Assembly (NCBI GenBank): GCA_029975765.1
Contig: JARKOK010000529.1
Coordinates: forward strand, 1 to 43,476
Origin: Aggregatilineales bacterium
GTDB taxonomy: Bacteria > Chloroflexota > Anaerolineae > Aggregatilineales > Phototrophicaceae
Direction of reading: 5' to 3'
Length of the DNA: 43,476 nucleotides
Part shown: in pieces, positions 9,028 to 18,148 of the stretch
Layout: every line of letters starts with the position of its first letter
Numbering within the stretch: position 1 is the first letter of the stretch
Made by a program: the position numbers and the translations under genes
The notes under the pieces: model-generated
The model's input: the letters and a program-made list of their open reading frames with translations, nothing else
Database searches by the model: none
What the model was told of the DNA's origin: nothing

Positions 9028-11148
9028 ATGAGGCATCAGGTATTACGCAGGTTGACCGTTCTCGGACTGCTGGCCGGATTGATTGTCGCGCTGACGGCGG
9101 TCCGGGCGCAGGGGCAGCCCGTCTTTCGCATCGGTGTGCTGGATGACACCCTGGGGGACATCGCCACCGGCGCGTCACTGGCCGTCAACGAAATTAATAC
9201 TGCGGGCGGCATCCAGGGCGCAGATGGCACATTTTTCCGCCTGGAACTGGTCGTACAGCCAACCGATAATCTTGCCACATCGGTCGCTAACCTCAATCAG
9301 GCAGCGATCATTGCCGCGCTGGGGCCGGAGTCAAATGCGGCAGTTCTGGATAACCTGCCCCTGCTGCAATCCCTGAATGTGCCGGTGCTGACGCCGGCGA
9401 CAGTGGATACCCTGCTCACATCGGACACCTCCGGTCGCATCTTTCGCACCCGCGCCGCCGAAATTCTGCGTGGGCGCGCGCTGGCAGATTACCTCATTAA
9501 CGACTTACAGGTGCACCGCATCGCCACCGTACAATTAGGTTTTGATATTGACATCACTGCCGGGGTCATCGGCTTTTCCGAAGCCTCACGCGCTCTGGGT
9601 GTGACGGTACAGCCGGCGCTCATCATACAAAACCCGAACGATAACCCCACCATCATCGCCCAGGTCATTCAGGCCAATCCCGAAATCGTTGTCCTGTACG
9701 GCGAACCGGGGGCGACCGGGAATTTTTATGAAAGCCTGCGGTCAGCGGGCTGGTCAGGACTGACCGCCTATAACGACACCCGTGCCCCGGCCTTCCGGCA
9801 GGCCGTCGCCGCCGAGCGCCTGGCAAACATCATTTCAACCACAACCTGGCCGTTTACGGCGCGGGACGCGGTCAGCAGCACCTTCCGTGAGAACTACATT
9901 TTCACCTTTGGCAGCGTGCCTACACCGATTGCCGCCGCCAGTTACGACGCCGTATATTTGCTGGCCGAAGCGATTCGACGCCCCGGCGAACTCCAGAATA
10001 ACCTGCTGCAACTGCAAAACGTGCAGGGCGTACAGGGCATCCTCAGCCCGGCCATCCTGGGCCGGGGTGAAACCAGCAACAACGTGGCCGTCGTGCAGTT
10101 GAATCAATTCGGTGTGCCGCAGGTGCTGGCGCGTTTCCAGGGCACGGAACGTATTCCGCTTGATCAACTGGTCACGCGGGCCACGCCAACCCCTGCCGCC
10201 ACCCCCACGCCGCAGGGCGTCGTTGCCACCATCACACGGGCTATCCAGAATGTTCGCAGCGGTCCCGGTTTGAGTTATGACGTAATCGGCCAGCTGAACC
10301 AGGGTGAGCAGGTGCAGATTATCGGCGCGAATCTGGATTTCTCATGGCTGGTCATTCAGTTCCGGGGACAGCAGGGCTGGATTTCGCGCGCCATTCTGGA
10401 AGTATTTGGCAACCTCAACTCGCTGCCCATCATACAACCGCCGCCGACTCCTACGCCGCTGCCCAGCCCGACCGTACCACCGCTGCCGGACATCGTGATT
10501 GACTCGGCCTTTGTCACACCATCTCCCATCATCCCGAATGTACCGTTTACCGTCAGCGTCACGGTGCGGAACGCCGGCGGCGCAAACGCCAGTCAATTTG
10601 CCGTTGCCGCCACCTTCCCCCCGAATACGGTTTATGCTTCGGCCTTTGTGCCCGGTCTGGGTGCTGGACAGAGTACGATTGTCAATCTCGTCGGCACGCT
10701 GGTAAACACCGGTTTCTATTCCGTCGCCATTGTCGCCGATCTGAACAATGAGGTGCAGGAACTGAACGAAACCAACAATACGCTGAACTTCAGTTATACG
10801 ATCAACCGGCCTACAATTCGGCAGGCGTCACAAATCCTCAACCCCGGCGACACCCTCGATCTGGAAGGCAACGCTGTGCAGGGTGATGTGAACTGGGATG
10901 CCAGCGCCACCGCGCTGAACGCGCTGTTTGGCGCCAGAATTGCGGTGCTGGCGAATATCAACCTGGGTACCATTCACTGGGACCTGATTGATCCGAATAT
11001 CGTGAATCTGACAAGCATTCCGGCAGCTAACCTCATTCCGGGCGCGGTCATCGGCATCATCACCGCCGACGGCAATCGCGGGGCGATGCGGGTAGACAGC
11101 CTGGCGAATAACCAGCTCGCTCTGACATTTATCGTTTTCCAGCAGTAA
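9028..11148 (+). CDS. ABC-type (Leu/Ile/Val-binding fold) substrate-binding protein with SH3b and CARDB-like domains and a C-terminal domain of unknown function
   Basis: Signal peptide; FRIGVLDDTLGDIATGASLAVNEINTAGGIQGADG (PBP1); ITRAIQNVRSGPGLSYDVIGQLNQGEQVQIIG (SH3b); CARDB-like DIVIDSAFVTPSPIIPNVPFTVSVTVRNAGGANASQF. Confidence 0.87.
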   Translation: MRHQVLRRLTVLGLLAGLIVALTAVRAQGQPVFRIGVLDDTLGDIATGASLAVNEINTAGGIQGADGTFFRLELVVQPTDNLATSVANLNQAAIIAALGPESNAAVLDNLPLLQSLNVPVLTPATVDTLLTSDTSGRIFRTRAAEILRGRALADYLINDLQVHRIATVQLGFDIDITAGVIGFSEASRALGVTVQPALIIQNPNDNPTIIAQVIQANPEIVVLYGEPGATGNFYESLRSAGWSGLTAYNDTRAPAFRQAVAAERLANIISTTTWPFTARDAVSSTFRENYIFTFGSVPTPIAAASYDAVYLLAEAIRRPGELQNNLLQLQNVQGVQGILSPAILGRGETSNNVAVVQLNQFGVPQVLARFQGTERIPLDQLVTRATPTPAATPTPQGVVATITRAIQNVRSGPGLSYDVIGQLNQGEQVQIIGANLDFSWLVIQFRGQQGWISRAILEVFGNLNSLPIIQPPPTPTPLPSPTVPPLPDIVIDSAFVTPSPIIPNVPFTVSVTVRNAGGANASQFAVAATFPPNTVYASAFVPGLGAGQSTIVNLVGTLVNTGFYSVAIVADLNNEVQELNETNNTLNFSYTINRPTIRQASQILNPGDTLDLEGNAVQGDVNWDASATALNALFGARIAVLANINLGTIHWDLIDPNIVNLTSIPAANLIPGAVIGIITADGNRGAMRVDSLANNQLALTFIVFQQ

Positions 11149-11164
11149 GGTAAGTAAGGGTGAC

Positions 11165-11190
11165 AGGGGCAGCCTGTAGTGGCTGCCCCT
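11165..11190. terminator. Strong hairpin between convergent genes (bidirectional terminator candidate)
   Basis: AGGGGCAGCC-tgtagt-GGCTGCCCCT, perfect 10-bp stem. Confidence 0.6.
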
Positions 11191-11193
11191 CAA

Positions 11194-12327
11194 TCACGGT
11201 TTCAACTGAACGTCAATCCAGGTGGTGCGGTTAGGAAAGACATAGATCATTTGCTGGAAGCGCACGCGCCCGTTCTCACTGACGGTTACGTTATAGTAAT
11301 TGGCGGGTAAATCGCCCAGCACAAAGTTTTCGCCAAAAACCGAATCGGGATTCACTGTATTGTCCGCATAGGAGAAAGCATAGCGGCTGATGTCGGTGGA
11401 CTTGACCTGTAAGGTTACATCATACAGCACCGCGCCGCTGGCGTCGGTCACACGTCCGGCCAGCGTGCCAAATCCCTGAAACGGAAATATCCAGAGTTCA
11501 GGATTACGTGTCGCCCGGTAGTTGTACGCCTCGCCCACACGCACTTCAAAATGCAGGTGCGGCCCAAACGCCACGCCGGTGCCACCCACCACACCAATCT
11601 GATCACCCTGCCGGACCGCCTGCCCGGTGGTGACATCCACCCGGCTCATATGACCGTACAGCGTAAAAACTGGCTGCCCGTCCGCCGCTTCGAACGGGTG
11701 CTGAATAACGACGAGATTGCCGTAATAGGCGGTAGATGGGCCAAACTGCTGGCTGTTGTCATCACCGGCATAAAACACCGTACCATCAGCCGCCGCCCGA
11801 ATCGGTGTGCCGGTGGGATTTTCCATATCCACACCCAGATGAACTTGCAGCCGCCCGCCCGAAGTGTTGCCATACGGATAGGTGCGCGCTACCCAGTTGG
11901 TGCCGCTGTCCGCAATCGGGCGGCGCAGGCGGTAATGGTCAGCGATCTGGCTGGCCGGGTCGGATGGCGGCGGTGTCCATGTTGGCACGGGTGTGTTGTT
12001 CGGATCATTAGCCGGGTCGGTCGGCGTCGGTGATGCAATCGGCGTAGCGGTCAGCGTCAGAGTTGGCGTTAAGGTAAGGGTTGGCGTCAGCGTCGGCGTT
12101 AAGGAAGGGGTGATCGTCGGCGTGGGGCTGGGCGTAAAAGTCACCGTCGGCGGAAGCGTCGGGGTACGGCTGGGCAGTGGATTCGCGGTCGGCACGGCGG
12201 TCGCACCCTGTGCGGCAGCACTTATACCATTGGATGGTGGAATGGTCGCGGCAAAGGGCGTAGCGACCGGCTGCTGCTGGCAGGCAGATAGCAGCAGCAC
12301 GAGCAGAAGGATCGTGAAACCTGTCAT
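11194..12327 (-). CDS. M23-family metallopeptidase-like lipoprotein with Thr/Pro-rich linker
   Basis: Lipobox LLSAC; linker TPTLTPTLTLTPTLTLTATP; HLGVDMENPTGTPIRAAADGTVFYAGDD, LYGHMSRVDVTTGQAVRQGDQIGVVGGTG, GPHLHFEVRVG. Confidence 0.92.
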   Translation of the reverse strand: MTGFTILLLVLLLSACQQQPVATPFAATIPPSNGISAAAQGATAVPTANPLPSRTPTLPPTVTFTPSPTPTITPSLTPTLTPTLTLTPTLTLTATPIASPTPTDPANDPNNTPVPTWTPPPSDPASQIADHYRLRRPIADSGTNWVARTYPYGNTSGGRLQVHLGVDMENPTGTPIRAAADGTVFYAGDDNSQQFGPSTAYYGNLVVIQHPFEAADGQPVFTLYGHMSRVDVTTGQAVRQGDQIGVVGGTGVAFGPHLHFEVRVGEAYNYRATRNPELWIFPFQGFGTLAGRVTDASGAVLYDVTLQVKSTDISRYAFSYADNTVNPDSVFGENFVLGDLPANYYNVTVSENGRVRFQQMIYVFPNRTTWIDVQLKP

Positions 12328-12342
12328 ATTGAAACTCAGTGA

Positions 12343-14448
12343 TTACGACTCGTCATCATCAACAAAAGCCGGCGGCGTGGCTGGCGAACGTGGTACGCCG
12401 GGCGGCTGATTCGACAGCCGCGCCAGCGCCGTTTCGTCAATTTCCTGGCCGTTATAGCGGCGGTACAGCGCCGGGTTCTCAATCGGATCAACCGCATATC
12501 GCCAGCGGCGGCGGCCCACTTCGCGCAGTACGGAACGACATTCCGAACAACGCACGATGCGCCGCGCGCGAGGAATTCCCAGAAACCGCTCCTGCCGCGT
12601 CTCAACCCGCAGTTCGCCGCGCTGGCAAACCGGGCACGGCTGCACAACAAAACCGCCCGCGTATCGTTCCATGCCTCGCAGACCCAGCCAGTAGAGACCC
12701 GCATAACCCAGCACCAGCAGCAGCCCAACGCCGCCAACCACCGCCTCTGGTGGCAGGCCGCCCGGCAGAATAGTAGCAGGTGACGTTACCGGCGAAGCTG
12801 TTGGCGAGGGGACTGCCGGCAGTACCGCCGCGTCAGTCGCCGTCAACGTCGGCGGCAGGCGCGTTGCAGTAGCGGCCAGCGGTGTCAGCGAAGGCCGCGC
12901 CGTGCTGGTCGGCGCAGGGGTATTTATCGCGGTGAGTGTCGCAGTAGGCGTGGCCGTCGCGGTAGCTGTCGGTGTGAATGTATTGGTGGGCGCGGCGGTC
13001 AGCGTGGCAGTGGACGACGGCACGGGCGTATGGGTTGGAATCGCCGTTCGAGTTACCGTCGGCGTAAAGGTGGAGGTTGGCGCGGGCGTATCCGTCGGTA
13101 TGGTCGTCGCGCTCGGAACGGCGGTCGGTGTATGACTCGGCGTACGGGTTGGAACACGAGTGCGTGTTAAGGTTGGCGCGGGCGTATCACTGGCAGCAGC
13201 AGCCAACGCTGCCTGAGTCGGCGGCTCGGTCGGTACGGCCGTGGGTGTGTGACTCGGTGTGACAGTGGCCGTCGGCGCAGGCGTATCGCTCGGTACAACC
13301 GTCGGCGTATCTGTCGGTGTGGTCGTGGGAGTGGCCGTCGCGGTGGGCGTGACCGTCGCGGTAGGGGTAACGGTGTCACTGGGCCGGATGGTTGGCGTGT
13401 CAGTGGGCGGTGGTGTGTTGGTTGCTGTCGCTGTCGGCGCAGGGGTATCACTCGGCACAGCCGACGGCGTAGCCGTTGGAACGGCTGTAGGGCTGGCTGT
13501 CGGCTGCGGTGCAGTCGTCGCGGTCAGAGTGACGGTTTCCGTTGGTCTGGGCGTTGAGGTTTTGCTCGGCGTTGGGCTGGGCTGGCGGGTGGCCGTTAAC
13601 GTCACTGTCGGCGTAGCTGTAACAGTCTCGCTTGGCGCGGGGGTTAACGTGGCCGTTGCTGTCCAGGTCGGTGTATTCGTGGCGGTAGCGGTCGGCGTAT
13701 CAGTTGCCGTAGAGGTTGCTGTCGGCGTGGCCGTCGCGGTCAGAGTCGCTGTCGGGCTGAGCGTGACGGTGGCCGTCGGCGTGGCGCTGGGTGTGTGGGT
13801 CGCGGTGAAGGTTGGCGACGGCGTAAGGTTATCCGCCGCGACCACCGGCAGCGCCTCCACATCGGTCGCCCAGCGTACCGTTTCATAGGCGACCCAGCCA
13901 AAACCATCGCCCAGCCGGATCATCACCCACGTCCGGTCAGCATTTCGCGCCACTGGCTCAACCACTTCGCCAGCATGTAAATCAGCCAGCCGCAGATAGG
14001 TACGGCCTGGGCCGGCGCGCACGTAAACACTGCGGGTAGTCGCCCAGATCCAATCACCGGTAGGTGTAGCTGTGGGAAAAAATGGTGTGGCCGAAGCACG
14101 CCCCGGAATGGGCGACGGTGTAAGACTGGTTTCGCTCAGAACGGGCAGCGCGTCAATATCTTCCAGCCAGTACGCCAGATTTCGCTGAATCCAGCCAAAA
14201 CCTCGATAGTAACGAATCAGCACCCAGTCGCCGGCCTCGTTCCGATTAAACGGCGCGACAATGCGACCCTGCTCCAGCGCCCCCACCCTGGGATACTCGC
14301 GGCCTGGGCCGCCGCGCACGATCGCCTCTGGTACCAGAATCCGGCTGGCGTCCGGTGTCGGGGTAGCCGTTAACGTCGGGATGGACTGCGCGTGCGCTTC
14401 CATACCGCTCATGAACAGGCAAACCAGAATGATCAACCAACGTTTCAA
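12343..14448 (-). CDS. Surface protein: two SH3b domains, long Thr/Pro stalk, TM helix, C-terminal CxxC...CxxC zinc-ribbon-like domain
   Basis: TTG start at 14448 before KRWLIILVCLFMSGMEAHAQS; SH3b repeats AIVRGGPGREYPRVGALEQGRIV and SVYVRAGPGRTYLRLADLHAGEVV; about 350-residue T/P/A/V stalk; TM VVGGVGLLLVLGYAGLYWLGL; CPVCQRGEL...RIVRCSECRSVL. Confidence 0.85.
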   Translation of the reverse strand: MKRWLIILVCLFMSGMEAHAQSIPTLTATPTPDASRILVPEAIVRGGPGREYPRVGALEQGRIVAPFNRNEAGDWVLIRYYRGFGWIQRNLAYWLEDIDALPVLSETSLTPSPIPGRASATPFFPTATPTGDWIWATTRSVYVRAGPGRTYLRLADLHAGEVVEPVARNADRTWVMIRLGDGFGWVAYETVRWATDVEALPVVAADNLTPSPTFTATHTPSATPTATVTLSPTATLTATATPTATSTATDTPTATATNTPTWTATATLTPAPSETVTATPTVTLTATRQPSPTPSKTSTPRPTETVTLTATTAPQPTASPTAVPTATPSAVPSDTPAPTATATNTPPPTDTPTIRPSDTVTPTATVTPTATATPTTTPTDTPTVVPSDTPAPTATVTPSHTPTAVPTEPPTQAALAAAASDTPAPTLTRTRVPTRTPSHTPTAVPSATTIPTDTPAPTSTFTPTVTRTAIPTHTPVPSSTATLTAAPTNTFTPTATATATPTATLTAINTPAPTSTARPSLTPLAATATRLPPTLTATDAAVLPAVPSPTASPVTSPATILPGGLPPEAVVGGVGLLLVLGYAGLYWLGLRGMERYAGGFVVQPCPVCQRGELRVETRQERFLGIPRARRIVRCSECRSVLREVGRRRWRYAVDPIENPALYRRYNGQEIDETALARLSNQPPGVPRSPATPPAFVDDDES

Positions 14449-14503
14449 CCGGCACCTCGGCGCATTATGGTAACACGAACCCACCGCATCTACCAGAGGC
14501 CGG

Positions 14504-15187
14504 CTAACTGCCCATAATGGCAAAATCTACCGCCGGGGGAACGGCTCTGCCATCCACGAAAAGCTGCACTGACCAGCGCCCCGGGCTGAAGGCGACGTCA
14601 TCCGGCGTGATAAAGTACCACAGGCAGAAATCTACCGCATCCCGCGACACCGTCCAGTCGTCGCGGAAGACCACCTGCCCTTCATATGTCCATTCCACTG
14701 TCATCACCGTTCCGGCACGAATCTGGGTTGCCCGTGTCGTCACGTAAATGCGCTCCACACTCTGCGTAAACTGATTTTGCAGGCTGTTGGCGCAGCCATC
14801 TGAATTGCGAATGCTGCTGGTGACACCGGTGTTCAGAAACTCGGTTGTGACCACATTACCGAAGTTCATCTCCCCCATCGGCATATCGGCAACTTCTGGC
14901 GCGCTGCCCACTGCGCGCGCTGGCGTGGGCGGAATGAGCGCCCGCGCCGTTGCCAGAAGCTGCTGGTTCACGCTGTTCATTTCGGCAATTTGCGTTTCGC
15001 CGGCCTCAACCGTTGCCTGTATCCGTTCCAGATCAGCCTGCGCCGTTTCGGCAATCAGAGTTGCCTCGGCCACAATAGCCGCGCCTTCCGCTTGCAGCGT
15101 TGCCGGAACGTCCGGCGCATTGAATACCTGACATCCACCTGAAAACGCCAGCAGACCTATAACCCAGATTGTCCATCGTACCCGCAT
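14504..15187 (-). CDS. Hypothetical lipoprotein with short coiled-coil segment
   Basis: MRVRWTIWVIGLLAFSGGCQV signal with lipobox; Ala/Glu-rich segment ATLQAEGAAIVAEATLIAETAQADLERIQATVEAGETQIAEMNSVNQQLL; C-terminal beta-rich domain. Confidence 0.8.
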   Translation of the reverse strand: MRVRWTIWVIGLLAFSGGCQVFNAPDVPATLQAEGAAIVAEATLIAETAQADLERIQATVEAGETQIAEMNSVNQQLLATARALIPPTPARAVGSAPEVADMPMGEMNFGNVVTTEFLNTGVTSSIRNSDGCANSLQNQFTQSVERIYVTTRATQIRAGTVMTVEWTYEGQVVFRDDWTVSRDAVDFCLWYFITPDDVAFSPGRWSVQLFVDGRAVPPAVDFAIMGS

Positions 15188-15449
15188 ATAAACACATCCT
15201 GCTTTCACCGCGAATTTACAATTATACCCGCTTTAACCGAATGGATAGAACTGCTGTAACCCGGATTTAACCACCTGTAAGCCCACGATACCGCACCGCC
15301 GGAGATGGAGCGTAGCCGGGGTTCAATGACAACGTTGTGACCGACAAAGCCAAAACTTGACCGCTGGCGTAGAAATGGACGTTTATCATCGTTCACAATA
15401 AAGCGGCATGATCGTTATCAACGTCTCTTATGGAAAGGAACACGTTACC

Positions 15450-16463
15450 ATGCGGAGAGGGTCTTTTACTGTATTTGGGCTGCTGGTTGTTTTACTGGCG
15501 CTGATGCCTATCACTGCCACCGCGCAGCCAGCAGTTGAACGGTTAGTTGTTTACTCAGGCCGCTCAGAAGGGTTGATCGGCCCAATTTTGCAGCAGTTTA
15601 CCGAAGAAACCGGCATCGCAGTGGATGTGCGTTATGGCGGCACAGCCGAAATGGCCGCGACGATTCTGGAAGAAGGCGCTAACAGCCCGGCAGATGTGTT
15701 TATTGCGCAGGATGCCGGGGCGCTGGGGGCGCTGGCCGCCGCCGGACGTCTAAGCGTCCTGCCGTCCGATGTGCTGGAGCGGGTTCCATCGCAGTATGTG
15801 TCATCGGCGAGACAATGGGTGGGACTGTCCGGTCGCGCGCGGGTGCTGGTTTACAACACTGATCTGGTGCAGGCTGATGAGCTGCCCGCCTCTATCCTCG
15901 ATCTGACTCAGCCCGCATGGAGCAGTCGAATTGCCTGGGCGCCTACCAACGGCTCGCTGCAAGCGAATATTACCGCCATGCGCGTGCTGCTGGGCGATGA
16001 TGTGGCTCGCGCCTGGCTGGAGGGCATGGTCGCCAACGGCGCAGCGGCTTACGACAATAACGACTCGATTGTACAGGCCGTCATCAATGGCGAAATCCCT
16101 GCCGGGCTGGTGAATCATTACTACGTGTTTGAGTTCAAGGAGCAGTTCCCCGACGCACCGATTGCCATTCACAATTTTCAGGCGGGTGATGTCGGCGCGC
16201 TGGTCAACGTTGCCGGCGCGGGTATCGTCAGCAGCAGCCCGCGGCCGGGTTTAGCCCAGCGTCTGCTTCTCTATCTGTTGGGTGGGAATGCCCAGACCTA
16301 TTTCTCGATGGAAACCGGAGAATATCCGCTGGTGTCAAACATACCCGCCAATCCGGCTGTGCCGCCGCTCGACCCTGCCCTGGCGCCCAACATTGATCTG
16401 AGCCAGTTACAGGACTTGCAGGCCACACTCGAATTGATGCAGGCCGCCGGCGCGCTGCCCTGA
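15450..16463 (+). CDS. Extracellular solute-binding protein, iron(III)-type (FbpA/FutA-like)
   Basis: Signal peptide; RLVVYSGRSEGLIGPILQQFTEETGIAVDVRYGGTAEMAATILEEGANSPADVFIAQDAGALGAL. Confidence 0.88.
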   Translation: MRRGSFTVFGLLVVLLALMPITATAQPAVERLVVYSGRSEGLIGPILQQFTEETGIAVDVRYGGTAEMAATILEEGANSPADVFIAQDAGALGALAAAGRLSVLPSDVLERVPSQYVSSARQWVGLSGRARVLVYNTDLVQADELPASILDLTQPAWSSRIAWAPTNGSLQANITAMRVLLGDDVARAWLEGMVANGAAAYDNNDSIVQAVINGEIPAGLVNHYYVFEFKEQFPDAPIAIHNFQAGDVGALVNVAGAGIVSSSPRPGLAQRLLLYLLGGNAQTYFSMETGEYPLVSNIPANPAVPPLDPALAPNIDLSQLQDLQATLELMQAAGALP

Positions 16464-16479
16464 CAGGCGGCTGACTCTC

Positions 16480-16511
16480 AGGCCGCGCGGCGGCGGTATA
16501 CCGCGCGGCCT
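16480..16511 (+). terminator. Strong GC hairpin downstream of the FbpA-like gene
   Basis: AGGCCGCGCGG-cggcggtata-CCGCGCGGCCT, perfect 11-bp arms. Confidence 0.55.
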
Positions 16512-16537
16512 GGCTCATTTTCGGTTCATTCCGAGAC

Positions 16538-16566
16538 TTGCTCTGGTGAGAAAAGTCTGATAAGAT
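16538..16566 (+). promoter_or_regulatory. Putative promoter of tRNA-Arg
   Basis: TTGCTC - 17 bp - TAAGAT, ending 11 bp before the tRNA. Confidence 0.5.
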
Positions 16567-16577
16567 AACAGTAGAAT

Positions 16578-16649
16578 GTCCCTGTAGCTCAGTGGATAGA
16601 GCGCAGCCCTCCGGAGGCTGAAGCCCGAGTTCGAGTCTCGGCAGGGACG
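16578..16649 (+). tRNA. tRNA-Arg (anticodon CCG), CCA not encoded
   Basis: Acceptor GTCCCTG/CAGGGAC, D-arm GCTC/GAGC, anticodon arm CAGCC-CTCCGGA-GGCTG, T-arm CCGAG-TTCGAGT-CTCGG. Confidence 0.95.
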
Positions 16650-16655
16650 CAGCAG

Positions 16656-16676
16656 CGGCGCGTGAGCGCCGTTTGT
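16656..16676 (+). terminator. Hairpin downstream of tRNA-Arg
   Basis: CGGCGC-GTGA-GCGCCG followed by TTTGT. Confidence 0.55.
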
Positions 16677-16681
16677 GATTC

Positions 16682-18142
16682 TCAGGGGCGAACGACTCGA
16701 AAGCCGATGGTATCGTAGCGGCACAGTGGATTCAGATGAAAATACGAGGTAATACGGGATCGTTCCTGCACACTGATGAACGACCCACCGCGTACAGCGC
16801 GTTTGGCGCGACTGCTTAAGTCCAGCGTGCCGTCCTGCGCGTTTAAACACCACTCCCATACGTTGCCGACCATATCCATCACACCATAAGGACTCGCCCC
16901 GGACGGATACTGCTTCACAGGTGTGATCCGGCGAATACGGCTCTCATAGGTGTTGCAGTGCGCCGGGTCGAACTCGCTGCCCCAGGGATACAACCGCTCA
17001 TCACTCCCCTGCGCCGCGCGCTGCCACTGGTGTTCGGTTGGCAGGGTAATCTGTAAATTCGTTTGCGCGCTTAACCAGCGGCAGTAGGCCAGCGCCTCGT
17101 ACCAGCAGATGTTGACACGGGGATAATCACCCAGGCCGGATGCAACTTCCAGCGCCTCAGGATGCGCGCGCCGCCATTCCTGCGCCGCCGGAGCAAAGTC
17201 CCACCAGCGCGCATCCCGGTAGCCATCGCTGGCATCTACGAATGCCTGGAACTGGTGGTTGGTAATCGGGTATTTACTGATGTGAAAAGCGGGAACGGCG
17301 GTGGTGTCCGTACCACTTTCCCGCTGTATCTTCACCGAACCAGCCGGGATTGCACACCATTCCAGCATATCCTGCCGGTTGGTCTGGCAGAATGACGCCA
17401 GGTTTTGCGGGTCATAATCAGGAAAGTCCTTACGAAAAGCGACAAATGCCTGGCAGCCTACCCGCCGGGTGCGGTCATGTTTCACCAGCGCCACAATCGG
17501 CCCGTACTCGCGTTCCGCTTCGCGCAGATAGGCCTGACGCTCTAACGCTTCTTCGGCTTCTACCAGAATCGCCTGCAGGTCAATGAAGCGCGACTCATAA
17601 CCGGATTCCTTCGACCGTTTTAATAGAAAGACGGCCCGATCAAAATCGCCGGCTTCCAGCGCGTCCGCCACTTCGTTAATCACAACGGTCGGATCGGGTG
17701 TCTCCACCGGCATCGGCGCCCGCAGGCGACCGGACGATGCCCGCGCGCGGCGCGTTGCCCGTTCATCGCGCTCCGCCACATAGATCGCGTTCAGCAGTTC
17801 TTTGACCGCTTTAGTGGTCAGCCCTTCGGTCAGGTCAATGGCCTGATAGGGTTTCAGTGAATCGGGCAGCGTCGTGCGCCCCTGGATCAGCACCGGGAAA
17901 ATATGTTTTCCGGCATCACGCGCCAGCAAATACTCTTTCTGACAGTATTCCGACCGTACCGAATCGGGCGACAGCAGGTAAACAAACCCCTCGCTCCGGT
18001 CAAGGTGTTTGATGATTTCATCCCACCACTTCTGCCCGGCGTGCAGTCGTTGGTCATACCATACGTCGTGTACGTCAAGAGTCTTAACAATCTGTTTGCA
18101 GTAAGGTTTGTCTACGCGGGCATAACTGACAAAAAGACGCAT
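16682..18142 (-). CDS. TIR domain - middle helical domain - FGE/SUMF1-like domain protein
   Basis: N-term MRLFVSYARVDKPYCKQIVKTL...GFVYLLSPDSVRSEYCQKEYLLA (TIR); C-term FHISKYPITNHQFQAFVDA...VNICWYEALAYCRWLS...LPTEHQWQRAAQG...YPWG...YGVMDMVGNVWEWC...RAVRGGSF...IGFRVV (FGE fold). Confidence 0.92.
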   Translation of the reverse strand: MRLFVSYARVDKPYCKQIVKTLDVHDVWYDQRLHAGQKWWDEIIKHLDRSEGFVYLLSPDSVRSEYCQKEYLLARDAGKHIFPVLIQGRTTLPDSLKPYQAIDLTEGLTTKAVKELLNAIYVAERDERATRRARASSGRLRAPMPVETPDPTVVINEVADALEAGDFDRAVFLLKRSKESGYESRFIDLQAILVEAEEALERQAYLREAEREYGPIVALVKHDRTRRVGCQAFVAFRKDFPDYDPQNLASFCQTNRQDMLEWCAIPAGSVKIQRESGTDTTAVPAFHISKYPITNHQFQAFVDASDGYRDARWWDFAPAAQEWRRAHPEALEVASGLGDYPRVNICWYEALAYCRWLSAQTNLQITLPTEHQWQRAAQGSDERLYPWGSEFDPAHCNTYESRIRRITPVKQYPSGASPYGVMDMVGNVWEWCLNAQDGTLDLSSRAKRAVRGGSFISVQERSRITSYFHLNPLCRYDTIGFRVVRP

Positions 18143-18148
18143 GATGGG

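Noticed and set aside
13259-13888. 209-aa Val/Gly-rich plus-strand ORF (VAVGVTVAVGVTVSLG)
   Set aside because: Antisense readout of the Thr/Pro stalk repeats; no start context and composition is forced by the repeat.
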